Shown here: in pieces, positions 53,201 through 60,450 of the stretch
Position numbering within the stretch: position 1 is the stretch's first letter
How the letters are laid out: each line of letters starts with the position of its first letter
Source: DATGPD01 sp041398565
GTDB taxonomy: Bacteria > Planctomycetota > UBA1135 > UBA2386
Assembly: GCA_041398565.1 (NCBI GenBank)
Contig: JAWKUN010000002.1
Location: forward strand, 2,170,001 to 2,234,000
Direction of reading: 5' to 3'
Length of the DNA stretch: 64,000 nucleotides
Notes under the pieces: generated by a model
Database searches by the model: none
What the model was told of the DNA's origin: nothing
Seen by the model: the letters and a program-made list of their open reading frames with translations, nothing else
Made by a program: the position numbers and the translations under genes

Positions 53201-53335
53201 GGACAGGTCGGGGACCGTGGAGCTGCGGCCGCGCGAGCCACCGCAGGCGGCCAGCAGAAGGCCCAGCGGGAGACCCAGCGGGAGACTCAGTGCGGCCCTC
53301 GAAGGGCGACCCGGGTTTCGAAAGAGCGTGTTCAT
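51212..53335 (-). CDS. Lipoprotein of three 224-residue repeats, unknown function
   Basis: A 707-residue lipoprotein, lipobox LAAC with Cys31. The mature protein is three tandem copies of one domain beginning about residues 49, 272 and 496 (FTRPTVVD, FSNPTQVD, FSDPTRVD). Each contains TRDWYAQDDAGNVWYMG, then VDNxxYDDxGNL, HEGxWEAG and a Y-H-x-E-F-Y segment. The pattern is conserved far better than the linkers, suggesting a functional site rich in Asp, Trp and Tyr. I do not recognise the family. It precedes the transmembrane sigma gene by 177 bp on the same strand. Confidence 0.8.
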   Translation of the reverse strand: MNTLFRNPGRPSRAALSLPLGLPLGLLLAACGGSRGRSSTVPDLSLASFTRPTVVDNSHFPLRPGLAHTFVSRTGDVIETEVLEITSDTRVVAGILCVVVHDQVFENGLLIEDTRDWYAQDDAGNVWYMGEDVDNHQYDDEGNLTGTDHEGAWEAGKDIAGIGTPARPGFIMPAAPRPGARYHEEFYPGVAEDLGEVVALDVPVELGDGRQLRCLQVLDSSTLAPSTGVHKFFAPGLGLVLERDPNTLEENALVGSFRPGSDSVPAFAAATFSNPTQVDARHAPFPADTVAVHVGRSDDGNETIVVERTGESKSVMGIACLEVRDRVFREGLLHEDTRDWYAQDDAGNVWYMGEAVDNYHYDDEGNLLEIDHEGSWEAGRDVAGLGSTAAPGHLLPAVPTVGEGYHQEFYDGAAEDMAIVVATGVELELDHGVAHSDCLQTLEWSPLAPDALEYKFYAPGVGVVQEQALHADETVDHVAGFYRGPGAIPDFAAARFSDPTRVDHPLLPLPPGATWSYEKETDTGVETTTVEVLSTTREVLGVVCLVVRDRVEVEGRLHEDTRDWYAQDDAGNVWYMGEDVDNYHYDEQGNLLEITHEGSWEAGRDVASVGHVAQPGYQMPAAPRAGQSYHQEFYRSAAEDMAAVVAVDVTLQVGEGAALTGCVQTAEWNPLAPHGVELKFYAPGLGLVLVRDLVEGETLELVESSLR

Positions 53336-53621
53336 GGAGGTTGGGGATCGTGGATGCGTGGCGCGCGCGTCGGCGCGGCCCCGCGGCGACCCTCTCGTAG
53401 AGCGCGCGCCTTAGGGACGGCTTGGCTCTGGCGCTCCATGTGCGCTCGGCAGCACCTCGGGAATCCCCTTAGTCTGGGCGCCGCCAGCGCGGTGAGGCGC
53501 TGCCTCCACGAGCGCCGGTCGAGCACGTAGCACCGCCTTCGCGTACCATGGCGCCGGTCCGAAGGCCGCAACACCTCGCGGCCGCGGCACATCGTCTTCG
53601 TTTCCGACTCGAGGTCCCTCC

Positions 53622-54833
53622 ATGCGCTCCATGCATCTCGTCGCCGCAGGCAGCTTGCTGACCTGCGCCGCTCTGGCCCAAGTTCCACCGCGTTCGGCGA
53701 TCGCCTCCGTGATCGCCAACCTGGCTCCATCCGAAGGCCTGTGGCTGGTCGACCGTTCCGGCTCGTGCACCGCGATCACCGGTCTCGGCACGTCGGGCAG
53801 CGCTGGCTACGGCGTCAACGCCGTGCAGCTCGACCCGCTCGACGATCGCATCTGGCTCGGCGGCATCAACAGCAACGGCAACACGGCCGGTCAGGTCAAC
53901 AGCGTCATGCTGTCCGGCTCGACGGTCACCTCGTTCGTCCAGCACGGCACGACCGGCTTCGCCTCGTCGATCGCTGCCCTCACCTTCGACGACAACGGCA
54001 ACCCGGTTGCGGCGACGGGTACGTCGACCTCGGGCGGCGTCGTCCTCATCCCGCGGTCGGGCGGCGTTGGCACCGTGCTCGCGACCATCGGCACGACCCA
54101 GACCCACAACGCGATCTGCCGCGATCCCGCCGGCAACCTCTACATCGGCATGTTCGGCAGCGGTGAGGTCCACAAGATGATCAAGAACCCCGACTGCACC
54201 TACCAGCCGCCGGTGCTGCTCGGCGTCGTGCCGATCACCAGCGTTTCCGGGATCGAGTGGTGCCCGGGCACGCCCGACCAGGTCTTCGTCACCACCTTCG
54301 GCGTGGCCGGCAACGCCTTGTTCAAGCTGCCCGCAACGGGTGGCGCAGCGGTCGTGGCGTCGGCGACCGTCGGTTCGCTCAACGCCGCCGAGTACGACCG
54401 CGCGGTGGGCGATTTCTGGTCGGTGACTGCCGGTATCGACCCCGACAACGTGTCCACGATCACCAAGGCCGGGGTGGAAACCATCGTCTGCGGTCTGCAG
54501 GGCGGCAGCGTCGGTTCGCCGTCGGGCATCGACACGAGCGACTGTGCCGACGCCGAGACCAACCTGCTGCCGCAGTGCGTGCGCCCCGGCCAGCAGATCA
54601 CGTTCGAGTTCGGCACCTGCTGCCAGCCCGGCGACGCGGCCGGCGTGTTCATGGTCAGCCCGGCGGTGGTCCCGCTGCTCATCGGCACCGCCGGTGCGAA
54701 CGGCCGCCTGTCGGGTAGCTTCCCGCTGGTCGTGCCGGGCGGCATCGCGCCCGGCTCCTTCACCTTCATCAGCGCCTGCCTGGACCAGTCGGGCCAGCTG
54801 ACGGTGGGTCGCCCGACGCCCTGGCCGCAGTGA
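53622..54833 (+). CDS. Secreted propeller-like protein of unknown function
   Basis: A 403-residue exported protein; signal MRSMHLVAAGSLLTCAALAQ. Residues 30-290 contain strand-rich NHL-like segments (VNAVQLDPLDDRIWLGGINS; IAALTFDDNGNPVAATG; ICRDPAGNLYIGMFGSGEVH), fitting a beta-propeller. The C-terminal 95 residues (CVRPGQQITFEFGTCCQPGD to LTVGRPTPWPQ) form a separate beta domain with a CC pair. They may be a diverged form of the secreted-protein C-terminal domain. Binding partner unknown. Divergent from the repeat lipoprotein across 286 bp in which I saw no gene. Confidence 0.72.
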   Translation: MRSMHLVAAGSLLTCAALAQVPPRSAIASVIANLAPSEGLWLVDRSGSCTAITGLGTSGSAGYGVNAVQLDPLDDRIWLGGINSNGNTAGQVNSVMLSGSTVTSFVQHGTTGFASSIAALTFDDNGNPVAATGTSTSGGVVLIPRSGGVGTVLATIGTTQTHNAICRDPAGNLYIGMFGSGEVHKMIKNPDCTYQPPVLLGVVPITSVSGIEWCPGTPDQVFVTTFGVAGNALFKLPATGGAAVVASATVGSLNAAEYDRAVGDFWSVTAGIDPDNVSTITKAGVETIVCGLQGGSVGSPSGIDTSDCADAETNLLPQCVRPGQQITFEFGTCCQPGDAAGVFMVSPAVVPLLIGTAGANGRLSGSFPLVVPGGIAPGSFTFISACLDQSGQLTVGRPTPWPQ

Positions 54834-54842
54834 TGCAGAGCT

Positions 54843-54865
54843 CGCTGGGTCTCGGCGGCCCAGCG
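54843..54865. terminator. Hairpin between convergent genes
   Basis: CGCTGGG (54843-54849) pairs with CCCAGCG (54859-54865) around 9 nt, starting 10 bp after the stop at 54833 and before the convergent FKBP stop at 54888. No U-tract. Confidence 0.45.
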
Positions 54866-54887
54866 AAGCATGGCCCAGCGATGGGCT

Positions 54888-56069
54888 TCAGCGAACGATC
54901 GACACGAGCTCGACCCGGAACACCAGTTCCGTGTCGGGCTCGATGTGCTTCTGCGGCAGGCCGTCGCGGCCGTAGGCGAGATGTGCGGGCACGACGAGGT
55001 AGGCCGCACCACCCGGCCGCAGGAGCTGAACGCCTTCGCGCCAGCCGGGGACGAGCCCGTCCACAGCCAGGCGGGTCGGCCGGCCGAAGGCGTACGAGGA
55101 GTCGACGACGCTGCCGTCGGCGCGCCAGCCGACGTAGTGGACGTCGACGGTGTCGGCCGCGGTCGCCAGCGGACCGCTGCCCGGCGTGAGGATCTGCACG
55201 CGCAGACCGCTGGCAGTGGTGGTGAGGGCGTCGTCCGGCGGCCGCGCGAACTCCGGGAGCGGGAGCGGCGGCTCGATCGACAGGAGCTCGACGACCCAGC
55301 ACGTCTCGTCGTCGGGTCGCAACACCTCGTGCGGCTGGCGCCAGGCCAGCTTCGCCGGCACCAGGCAGGTCCAGCGGCTGCCCGGGCGCATCACCGAGCT
55401 CACGCGTTCGAGGAACGTCGAAGGCGCCACCGAGGGTCGGAACCGCACCGGCCGTTCGAGGGGACGGGACGAGTCGACGACGTTGCCATGCGCGTCGAAC
55501 GCGGTGAAGTGCATCGCCACCCAGTCGGTGGGCTGGGCGGGCGCTGTCCCTGCGTCGCCCGGCGCCAGGACCTGGTAGGAGTAGCCATCGCCCTCCTGGA
55601 CGTGCGCGGGGTCGGGCTTGATCCACGCCTGCTGGCGCACGGCGCGGAGCACCTCGACGTCGTACGCGGCCGTGCCGTCGACCGGCAGCCACGGCGGCCG
55701 CAGGGCCTCGGGCCACAGCAACCTGGCCGGCACCGTGAGGGCGTAGCGTCCGCCGACGCGCATGAGCTGCAGCGCTTCCTGCCAGAAGATGGGGTTGCTC
55801 TGCGCCACCGGAATCCGAACGGGCTGGTCGCGGTCGGTGCGGTCCTCGAACACCTCGCCGTCGGCGCGGCGAGCCTGATAGGCGACGACGGCCAGGTCGC
55901 CAGGAGCCAGGGGCTCGCCGTTCCCGGGGCGCAGCTCGGTCCAAACCAGGCCCGATGCCGTGGTGGTTGGCGCGGGACTGGATGGGGCCGCCGCCGGAGG
56001 CGGTTCCGTCGGCCGGCACGACGACAGAGCGAGGGCCGAAGCAGCAGCCAGGACGACGCGGGCGGGCAT
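54888..56069 (-). CDS. Lipoprotein with three FKBP-type peptidyl-prolyl isomerase domains
   Basis: A 393-residue envelope lipoprotein (lipobox ALSSC). Three FKBP modules follow. The third, near the C-terminus, is the most typical: VDVHYVGWRADGSVVDSSY, PGWREGVQLLRPGGAAYLVV, AHLAYGRDGLP. The first (VVAYQARRADGEVFEDRTDR) and second (VAMHFTAFDAHGNVVDSSRP) are more divergent, and the second is distant in the hinge. FKBPs catalyse proline cis-trans isomerisation; here it would act in the periplasm on exported proteins. Whether all three domains are active is uncertain. Divergent from the RGP-like gene by 96 bp. Confidence 0.88.
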   Translation of the reverse strand: MPARVVLAAASALALSSCRPTEPPPAAAPSSPAPTTTASGLVWTELRPGNGEPLAPGDLAVVAYQARRADGEVFEDRTDRDQPVRIPVAQSNPIFWQEALQLMRVGGRYALTVPARLLWPEALRPPWLPVDGTAAYDVEVLRAVRQQAWIKPDPAHVQEGDGYSYQVLAPGDAGTAPAQPTDWVAMHFTAFDAHGNVVDSSRPLERPVRFRPSVAPSTFLERVSSVMRPGSRWTCLVPAKLAWRQPHEVLRPDDETCWVVELLSIEPPLPLPEFARPPDDALTTTASGLRVQILTPGSGPLATAADTVDVHYVGWRADGSVVDSSYAFGRPTRLAVDGLVPGWREGVQLLRPGGAAYLVVPAHLAYGRDGLPQKHIEPDTELVFRVELVSIVR

Positions 56070-56165
56070 GGCGCGGCAAGGCTACCGCGAACCGGCACGG
56101 AGAGAGACGACCGTCGCGCCGGCCGCCGAAGCCGAGCGCCACGCGGCTCAATCCCGGGCCAGCCG

Positions 56166-57224
56166 ATGGCCGAACAGCCCTTCATGCGGGGGGAGAGGGT
56201 CGTGGTCGTGGTGCCCAGCGTGCGCGAACAGCACCTGCGGCAGTTCTTGGACGCGTGGCGGGACGAGTTCGCGTCGGCGACGGTGCTGGTGGTGGAGGAC
56301 CACGGCGAGCGCGAGTTCGACCTCGGCGACCTGCCGAACGTCGTGCACCTCTGTTGGCACGACATCGACCGCGAGTTGGGCGCCTCGGCGTGGATCGTGC
56401 CGCGGCAGACCGACTGCGTGCGCAGCTTCGGCTACTACAAGGCGTGGCAACTGCAGCCGCGCATGATCGTCACCCTCGACGACGACTGCCTGCCCGGACC
56501 GAGCGGCGCGCGCGGCTTCTTGGAGCGGCACTGGCAGCGCTTGGAGGAAGGCGGCCACGATCGGGCCTGGGTGTCGACGGTGGAGGGGACCGTCCCGCGC
56601 GGGGTGCCCTACTACAGTCAGAATCGCCAGCGCCGTTGCGTGATCAACCACGGGCTCTGGACCAACGTGCCCGACTACGACGCGCCGACGCAGCTCCTGC
56701 AGGCGCGCGTTCCGACCCCGTGTGAGCTGCGCGACCAGACCATTCCGGCCGGCAGCTACTTTCCGATGTGCGGCATGAACCTCGCGTTCCGGCCGGAGGT
56801 CGTGCCCGCGCTGTACTTCCTGCTGATGGGCCGCAACCATCCCGTCGATCGCTTCGGTGACATCTGGTGCGGGGTGTTCGTCAAGCGCATCTGCGACCAC
56901 CTGGGCTTGGCCGTCAACAGCGGCGCGCCCGCGGTCGAGCACCAGCGCGCTTCGAACGTCTTCGCCAACTTGCGCAAGGAGGCGCCGGCGATGGAGTGGA
57001 ACGAGACGTTGTGGCGCCTCGTCGACGACGCACGTCTGACGGCGACGACGTTCGGCGCGTGCTACCGGCAGCTCGCCGAGGCCATCGCCGGCCACGGCGA
57101 TCCCTACTTCGCGCGCCTCGCCGAGGCGATGTCGTGCTGGGCCGACCTGTTCGACCCGGTGCTGCTGCCGCGGCGCGCGAAGGCGGCGCCGGCCACCGTG
57201 GCCCTCGGCCAGGTGCCCTCGTGA
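56166..57224 (+). CDS. Reversibly glycosylated polypeptide/UDP-arabinopyranose mutase family (GT75)
   Basis: A 352-residue cytosolic protein closely following plant RGP/UAM: the metal/nucleotide motif TLDDDCLPGPSG (Asp105-107), NHGLWTNVPDYDAPTQLLQ, PAGSYFPMCGMNLAFRPEV, LMGRNHPVDRFGDIWCGVFV, KRICDHLGLAV and SNVFANLRKEAP. In plants the family converts UDP-arabinopyranose to UDP-arabinofuranose and self-glycosylates on an Arg. Bacterial members are uncommon, and their substrate is unknown. The plant glycosylated Arg region is replaced by PYYSQNRQRRCVI, so the mutase step is not certain. The next gene, a multi-glycosyltransferase, starts 4 bp before this stop, so a sugar donor made here could be used there. 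Confidence 0.87.
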   Translation: MAEQPFMRGERVVVVVPSVREQHLRQFLDAWRDEFASATVLVVEDHGEREFDLGDLPNVVHLCWHDIDRELGASAWIVPRQTDCVRSFGYYKAWQLQPRMIVTLDDDCLPGPSGARGFLERHWQRLEEGGHDRAWVSTVEGTVPRGVPYYSQNRQRRCVINHGLWTNVPDYDAPTQLLQARVPTPCELRDQTIPAGSYFPMCGMNLAFRPEVVPALYFLLMGRNHPVDRFGDIWCGVFVKRICDHLGLAVNSGAPAVEHQRASNVFANLRKEAPAMEWNETLWRLVDDARLTATTFGACYRQLAEAIAGHGDPYFARLAEAMSCWADLFDPVLLPRRAKAAPATVALGQVPS

Positions 57225-60200
57225 CCCGGTCGCCGGCCGGTCTGCCGCCGGTCACCGTCGTCGTCACCAGCTTCGCCAAGGCCGCGACGCTGCGCGCATG
57301 TCTCGACGCGGTGCTGCGCACCGACTACCCCGACGTCGACGTGCTCGTCGTCGACTCCGGGTCCAGCGACGGCACGCTCGAACTCCTGGCGCAGCACTAC
57401 CCGGGCGTCCGCGTCGACCTCGTGCCGGGCGCCAGTCTGCCGGCTGCCCTCAACCGCGGCTTCGCCCGCGCCGCCGGTCGCGACGTCGTGCGTTTGCACG
57501 GCGACGTCGTGCCGCAAGGGCGCGACTGGCTGCAGCGCCTGGCGCACGCGGCGATGACGCTACCGAAGGCCGGCGTCGTCGGCGTCAAGCTGGTGCACGC
57601 CAACGGTCGCATCCAGTCGCTCGGCCGCGACATCGTGACCGGGCTGGGCTTCGGCCTGCACCGCGACGACCGTCGCGCCTTCGAGTACGACGACGAGCGT
57701 GGCGGCGAGCCCGCCGAGGTCGACAGCGTGCGCGGTGCCTGTGCCTACTACCGGCGCAGCGTGCTCGAGCACGTCCAGCTCGACGAGGCGTACGCGCCGG
57801 CCCATGGGGACGACGACGACTTCTGCCTGGCGGCGCGCTACCACGGTTTCAAGGTGTGGGTCGAGCCCGGCGTCACGGCGGTGCACTACACACCACACAG
57901 GTCGCGGACCACCAGCTACGGCGGCCTCGGCAACGACCCGGCCCTGGACGCTGCCCTCACCTGCCAGGAGAGCAGCCGGCATCGGGCCTTCGCCTACTTC
58001 CAGCGCAAGTGGGGGTTCGATCCGCTCGGGCCCGACTTGCACGAAGTGCGCCGGCGCTACGGGCACACCGAGATCTGCTGGCGCGTCGGCGGAACCATGC
58101 GCTACCGCAGCGACGATCCGCAGCCCGCGGTCGACGTGGCGTTCGCCACCTGCAACAGCGCCCACTTGTTGCCGCGCATGCTGGCGGCTCTGGCCGCGAC
58201 CCGCTGGCCACGCGTACGGGTGTTCGCGGTCGACAACGGCTCGACCGACGGCACGCTCGAGATCCTCGACGAGGCGGCGCGCACCTTCCCCTATCCGCTG
58301 CACGTGCACCGCCTGCCGGTCAACACCGGGGTGGTGCCGGCGGTGAACCTCGCCTTCTCGCTCGGCACGGCGCCGCTGGTGGCGCGTCTCGACGACGATG
58401 CCATCGTCGCGCCCGACTGGCTCGAGCGCATGGTGCCTCGCTTCGCGCAGCGCCCGTTCGCCGGCGTCGTCGGACCGCGCATCCTGCATGGCCACGAGGG
58501 CGAGAGCTTGCAGGTGCGTCCCGTGCGCGTGTGGCCGCAACGTCTGCCCGTGCTGGGCGATGGTGATCCCGGAGCCTTCGACGTGCTCATGCGCGTCGCC
58601 ACGCTGTGCGGCTGCTGCAACCTCTACCGTCGCGACGCGCTGGCGCGCGTCGGCCTCTTCGACGTGCGCTACGCGCCGACGCAGTACGACGATACCGACC
58701 ATCACTTCGCGATGGCCAACGCCGGCTACGAGATCCTGCACGACGGGGCGGCCACGGTGCGGCACTGGATCAGTCAGGGTCGTGCCCACACGCACGCGGC
58801 GATCGGCAATGTGCTGGGCAACCAGCACAAGCTGACCGGCAAGTGGGCCGATGCGTGGACCCGCCTCGACCGCGGCATCGATCTGTCGCGTGAAGGACGC
58901 GTGCTACCGCCTGACGGCGACACGTCGGGTCTGTGGGCGGCGCTGCCGCCGCCTGAGCCACCGCGGACGGAGTTCGTGGCACCCGACGCGGCGACCGCGA
59001 GCGCGCTGGCGACTCGGAACGCCGAGTTCGCCCCCGGCCGTGCGCTCGACGCTTACGGCCGCAACTTGCTGCTGCGCGCCGAACGAGCCCTGGCCGACGG
59101 CGCCTTCGATGCGTGCACAGGCTACCTGTGGGTGCTCACCGACGCGTTCCCGCACCTGCCGGAGGTGCTGGCGCTGCAAGCGCGCCGCGCTGCGGCCGAG
59201 GGCGACTTGGCGGTGGCACGGCGGGCGTTGGCGCGCGCGCTCGCCTTGCGGCCAGACGACGAAGGCCTGCGCGCGCAGGCCGCCGCGCTGCGTCCGCCGG
59301 TCGTGCGGCCCTCGCCGCCGCCGTTGCAGGCGCACGAGATCGCGGTGCTGCCGCCGTTCGGACTCGGCGACGCCGACCGCGAGGGGGTGGCGGGTTTGCT
59401 GGTCGAGGCGCACTCCTCGGCCGACGGTCAGCGCGGTGTCTGGGTGCGCGCGCTCGGCGTCGATCTCTCTCGCGCCGCCGTCGTGCACGCCTTCGACCTC
59501 AGCGACCCGGTGCGCCTGCACGACCAGGTCAAGGCCGCGCGCGTCGCGGCGCCACGGGCACACATCGTCCTGTCGCCTTGGCTGAGCGCGCCCGAGCCCG
59601 AGGCCTGGGCAGCACACGTGCTCCCCGCCATGTTCCGCCAGGCCGGCAGCCGCGGCGAACTCGACGCGCTGCTGGCGCACGCGGCCCGCGGCCAGCTCGA
59701 GGTCGAAGGCAGCCTCGAGCGGCGGCGCGCGGTGCCCGAGCCCGACTGGCTGCTCCGTTTCCAGCGCGCGGTGCTCGCCTGCGTCGACAAGCTCGTCCTG
59801 TTCGACGACGCCGAGCTCGACCACCTCGCTGCGCGCTTCAGCGACCTGCCGCCGCACCAGGTCCTGGGTTGGCCGCATCCCGCCCGCGACCTGCTGCCGG
59901 ACGGCGGTGCTGCCTTCGCGCGCGCGCACGGCCTGCGCGACTTCGTCCTGCTGCCCGGCCCCCTGCAGCCCGAGCACAACCAGTTGGTGGCGCTGCACGC
60001 GCTGGCCGACTGGCCCTGCGTCGTGCTCGGCCCGTATCCGGATCCGGCCTACGCGCAGCTGTGCCGCGAGTTCGCGGGCGCGCAGACCGTGTTCCTGCCC
60101 GAGCTGCCGGCGTCCGTGCTGCACTCGGCGTTGCAGGCAGCACGCCTGGTGGCGTTCCCCACCTTCCGCGACCGTCTGGTGGCGCCCTTGGCACGCGCTC

Positions 60201-60415
60201 GCCTGCTCGGCACTCCCGTGTTGTGCGCACCGGGAGGAGCGCTGGCGCGCGGGCTCGGCGCTTGTGCCCTGCCGGTCGATCCGTGCGACGTCGCCGGCAT
60301 GCGCCAGTGGGCGGAACGGGCGCTGGGCGTGCGACAGGGGTCGCCGGTCATCGCCACGGCCTTGCCGCGGATGGAAGCGGACTCCAGCGCTGAAGGCAGG
60401 TTCGCCGGGGTGTAG
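57221..60415 (+). CDS. 1064-residue multi-module glycosyltransferase
   Basis: One chain with three parts. Residues 10-290: a GT2 domain (VTVVVTSFAKAATLRACLDA, VDSGSSDGTLELL, AHGDDDDFCLAARYHGFKVW). Residues 300-560: a second GT2 domain (AVDVAFATCNSAHLLPRML, VDNGSTDGTLEIL, VARLDDDAIVAPDWLERM). Residues 600-690: TPR-like helices. Residues 695-1060: a GT-B-like region (FVLLPGPLQPEHNQLVALHA, VVLGPYPDPAYAQLC, CAPGGALARGLGACALPVDP). It starts with GTG at 57221, overlapping the RGP-like stop by 4 bp. It probably builds a surface or O-linked glycan from several sugars. The order of linkages is unknown. Confidence 0.84.
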   Translation: MTRSPAGLPPVTVVVTSFAKAATLRACLDAVLRTDYPDVDVLVVDSGSSDGTLELLAQHYPGVRVDLVPGASLPAALNRGFARAAGRDVVRLHGDVVPQGRDWLQRLAHAAMTLPKAGVVGVKLVHANGRIQSLGRDIVTGLGFGLHRDDRRAFEYDDERGGEPAEVDSVRGACAYYRRSVLEHVQLDEAYAPAHGDDDDFCLAARYHGFKVWVEPGVTAVHYTPHRSRTTSYGGLGNDPALDAALTCQESSRHRAFAYFQRKWGFDPLGPDLHEVRRRYGHTEICWRVGGTMRYRSDDPQPAVDVAFATCNSAHLLPRMLAALAATRWPRVRVFAVDNGSTDGTLEILDEAARTFPYPLHVHRLPVNTGVVPAVNLAFSLGTAPLVARLDDDAIVAPDWLERMVPRFAQRPFAGVVGPRILHGHEGESLQVRPVRVWPQRLPVLGDGDPGAFDVLMRVATLCGCCNLYRRDALARVGLFDVRYAPTQYDDTDHHFAMANAGYEILHDGAATVRHWISQGRAHTHAAIGNVLGNQHKLTGKWADAWTRLDRGIDLSREGRVLPPDGDTSGLWAALPPPEPPRTEFVAPDAATASALATRNAEFAPGRALDAYGRNLLLRAERALADGAFDACTGYLWVLTDAFPHLPEVLALQARRAAAEGDLAVARRALARALALRPDDEGLRAQAAALRPPVVRPSPPPLQAHEIAVLPPFGLGDADREGVAGLLVEAHSSADGQRGVWVRALGVDLSRAAVVHAFDLSDPVRLHDQVKAARVAAPRAHIVLSPWLSAPEPEAWAAHVLPAMFRQAGSRGELDALLAHAARGQLEVEGSLERRRAVPEPDWLLRFQRAVLACVDKLVLFDDAELDHLAARFSDLPPHQVLGWPHPARDLLPDGGAAFARAHGLRDFVLLPGPLQPEHNQLVALHALADWPCVVLGPYPDPAYAQLCREFAGAQTVFLPELPASVLHSALQAARLVAFPTFRDRLVAPLARARLLGTPVLCAPGGALARGLGACALPVDPCDVAGMRQWAERALGVRQGSPVIATALPRMEADSSAEGRFAGV

Positions 60416-60450
60416 CCGTCACTCGCGGCGGCGCCTCCCTCGCCTCTGCT

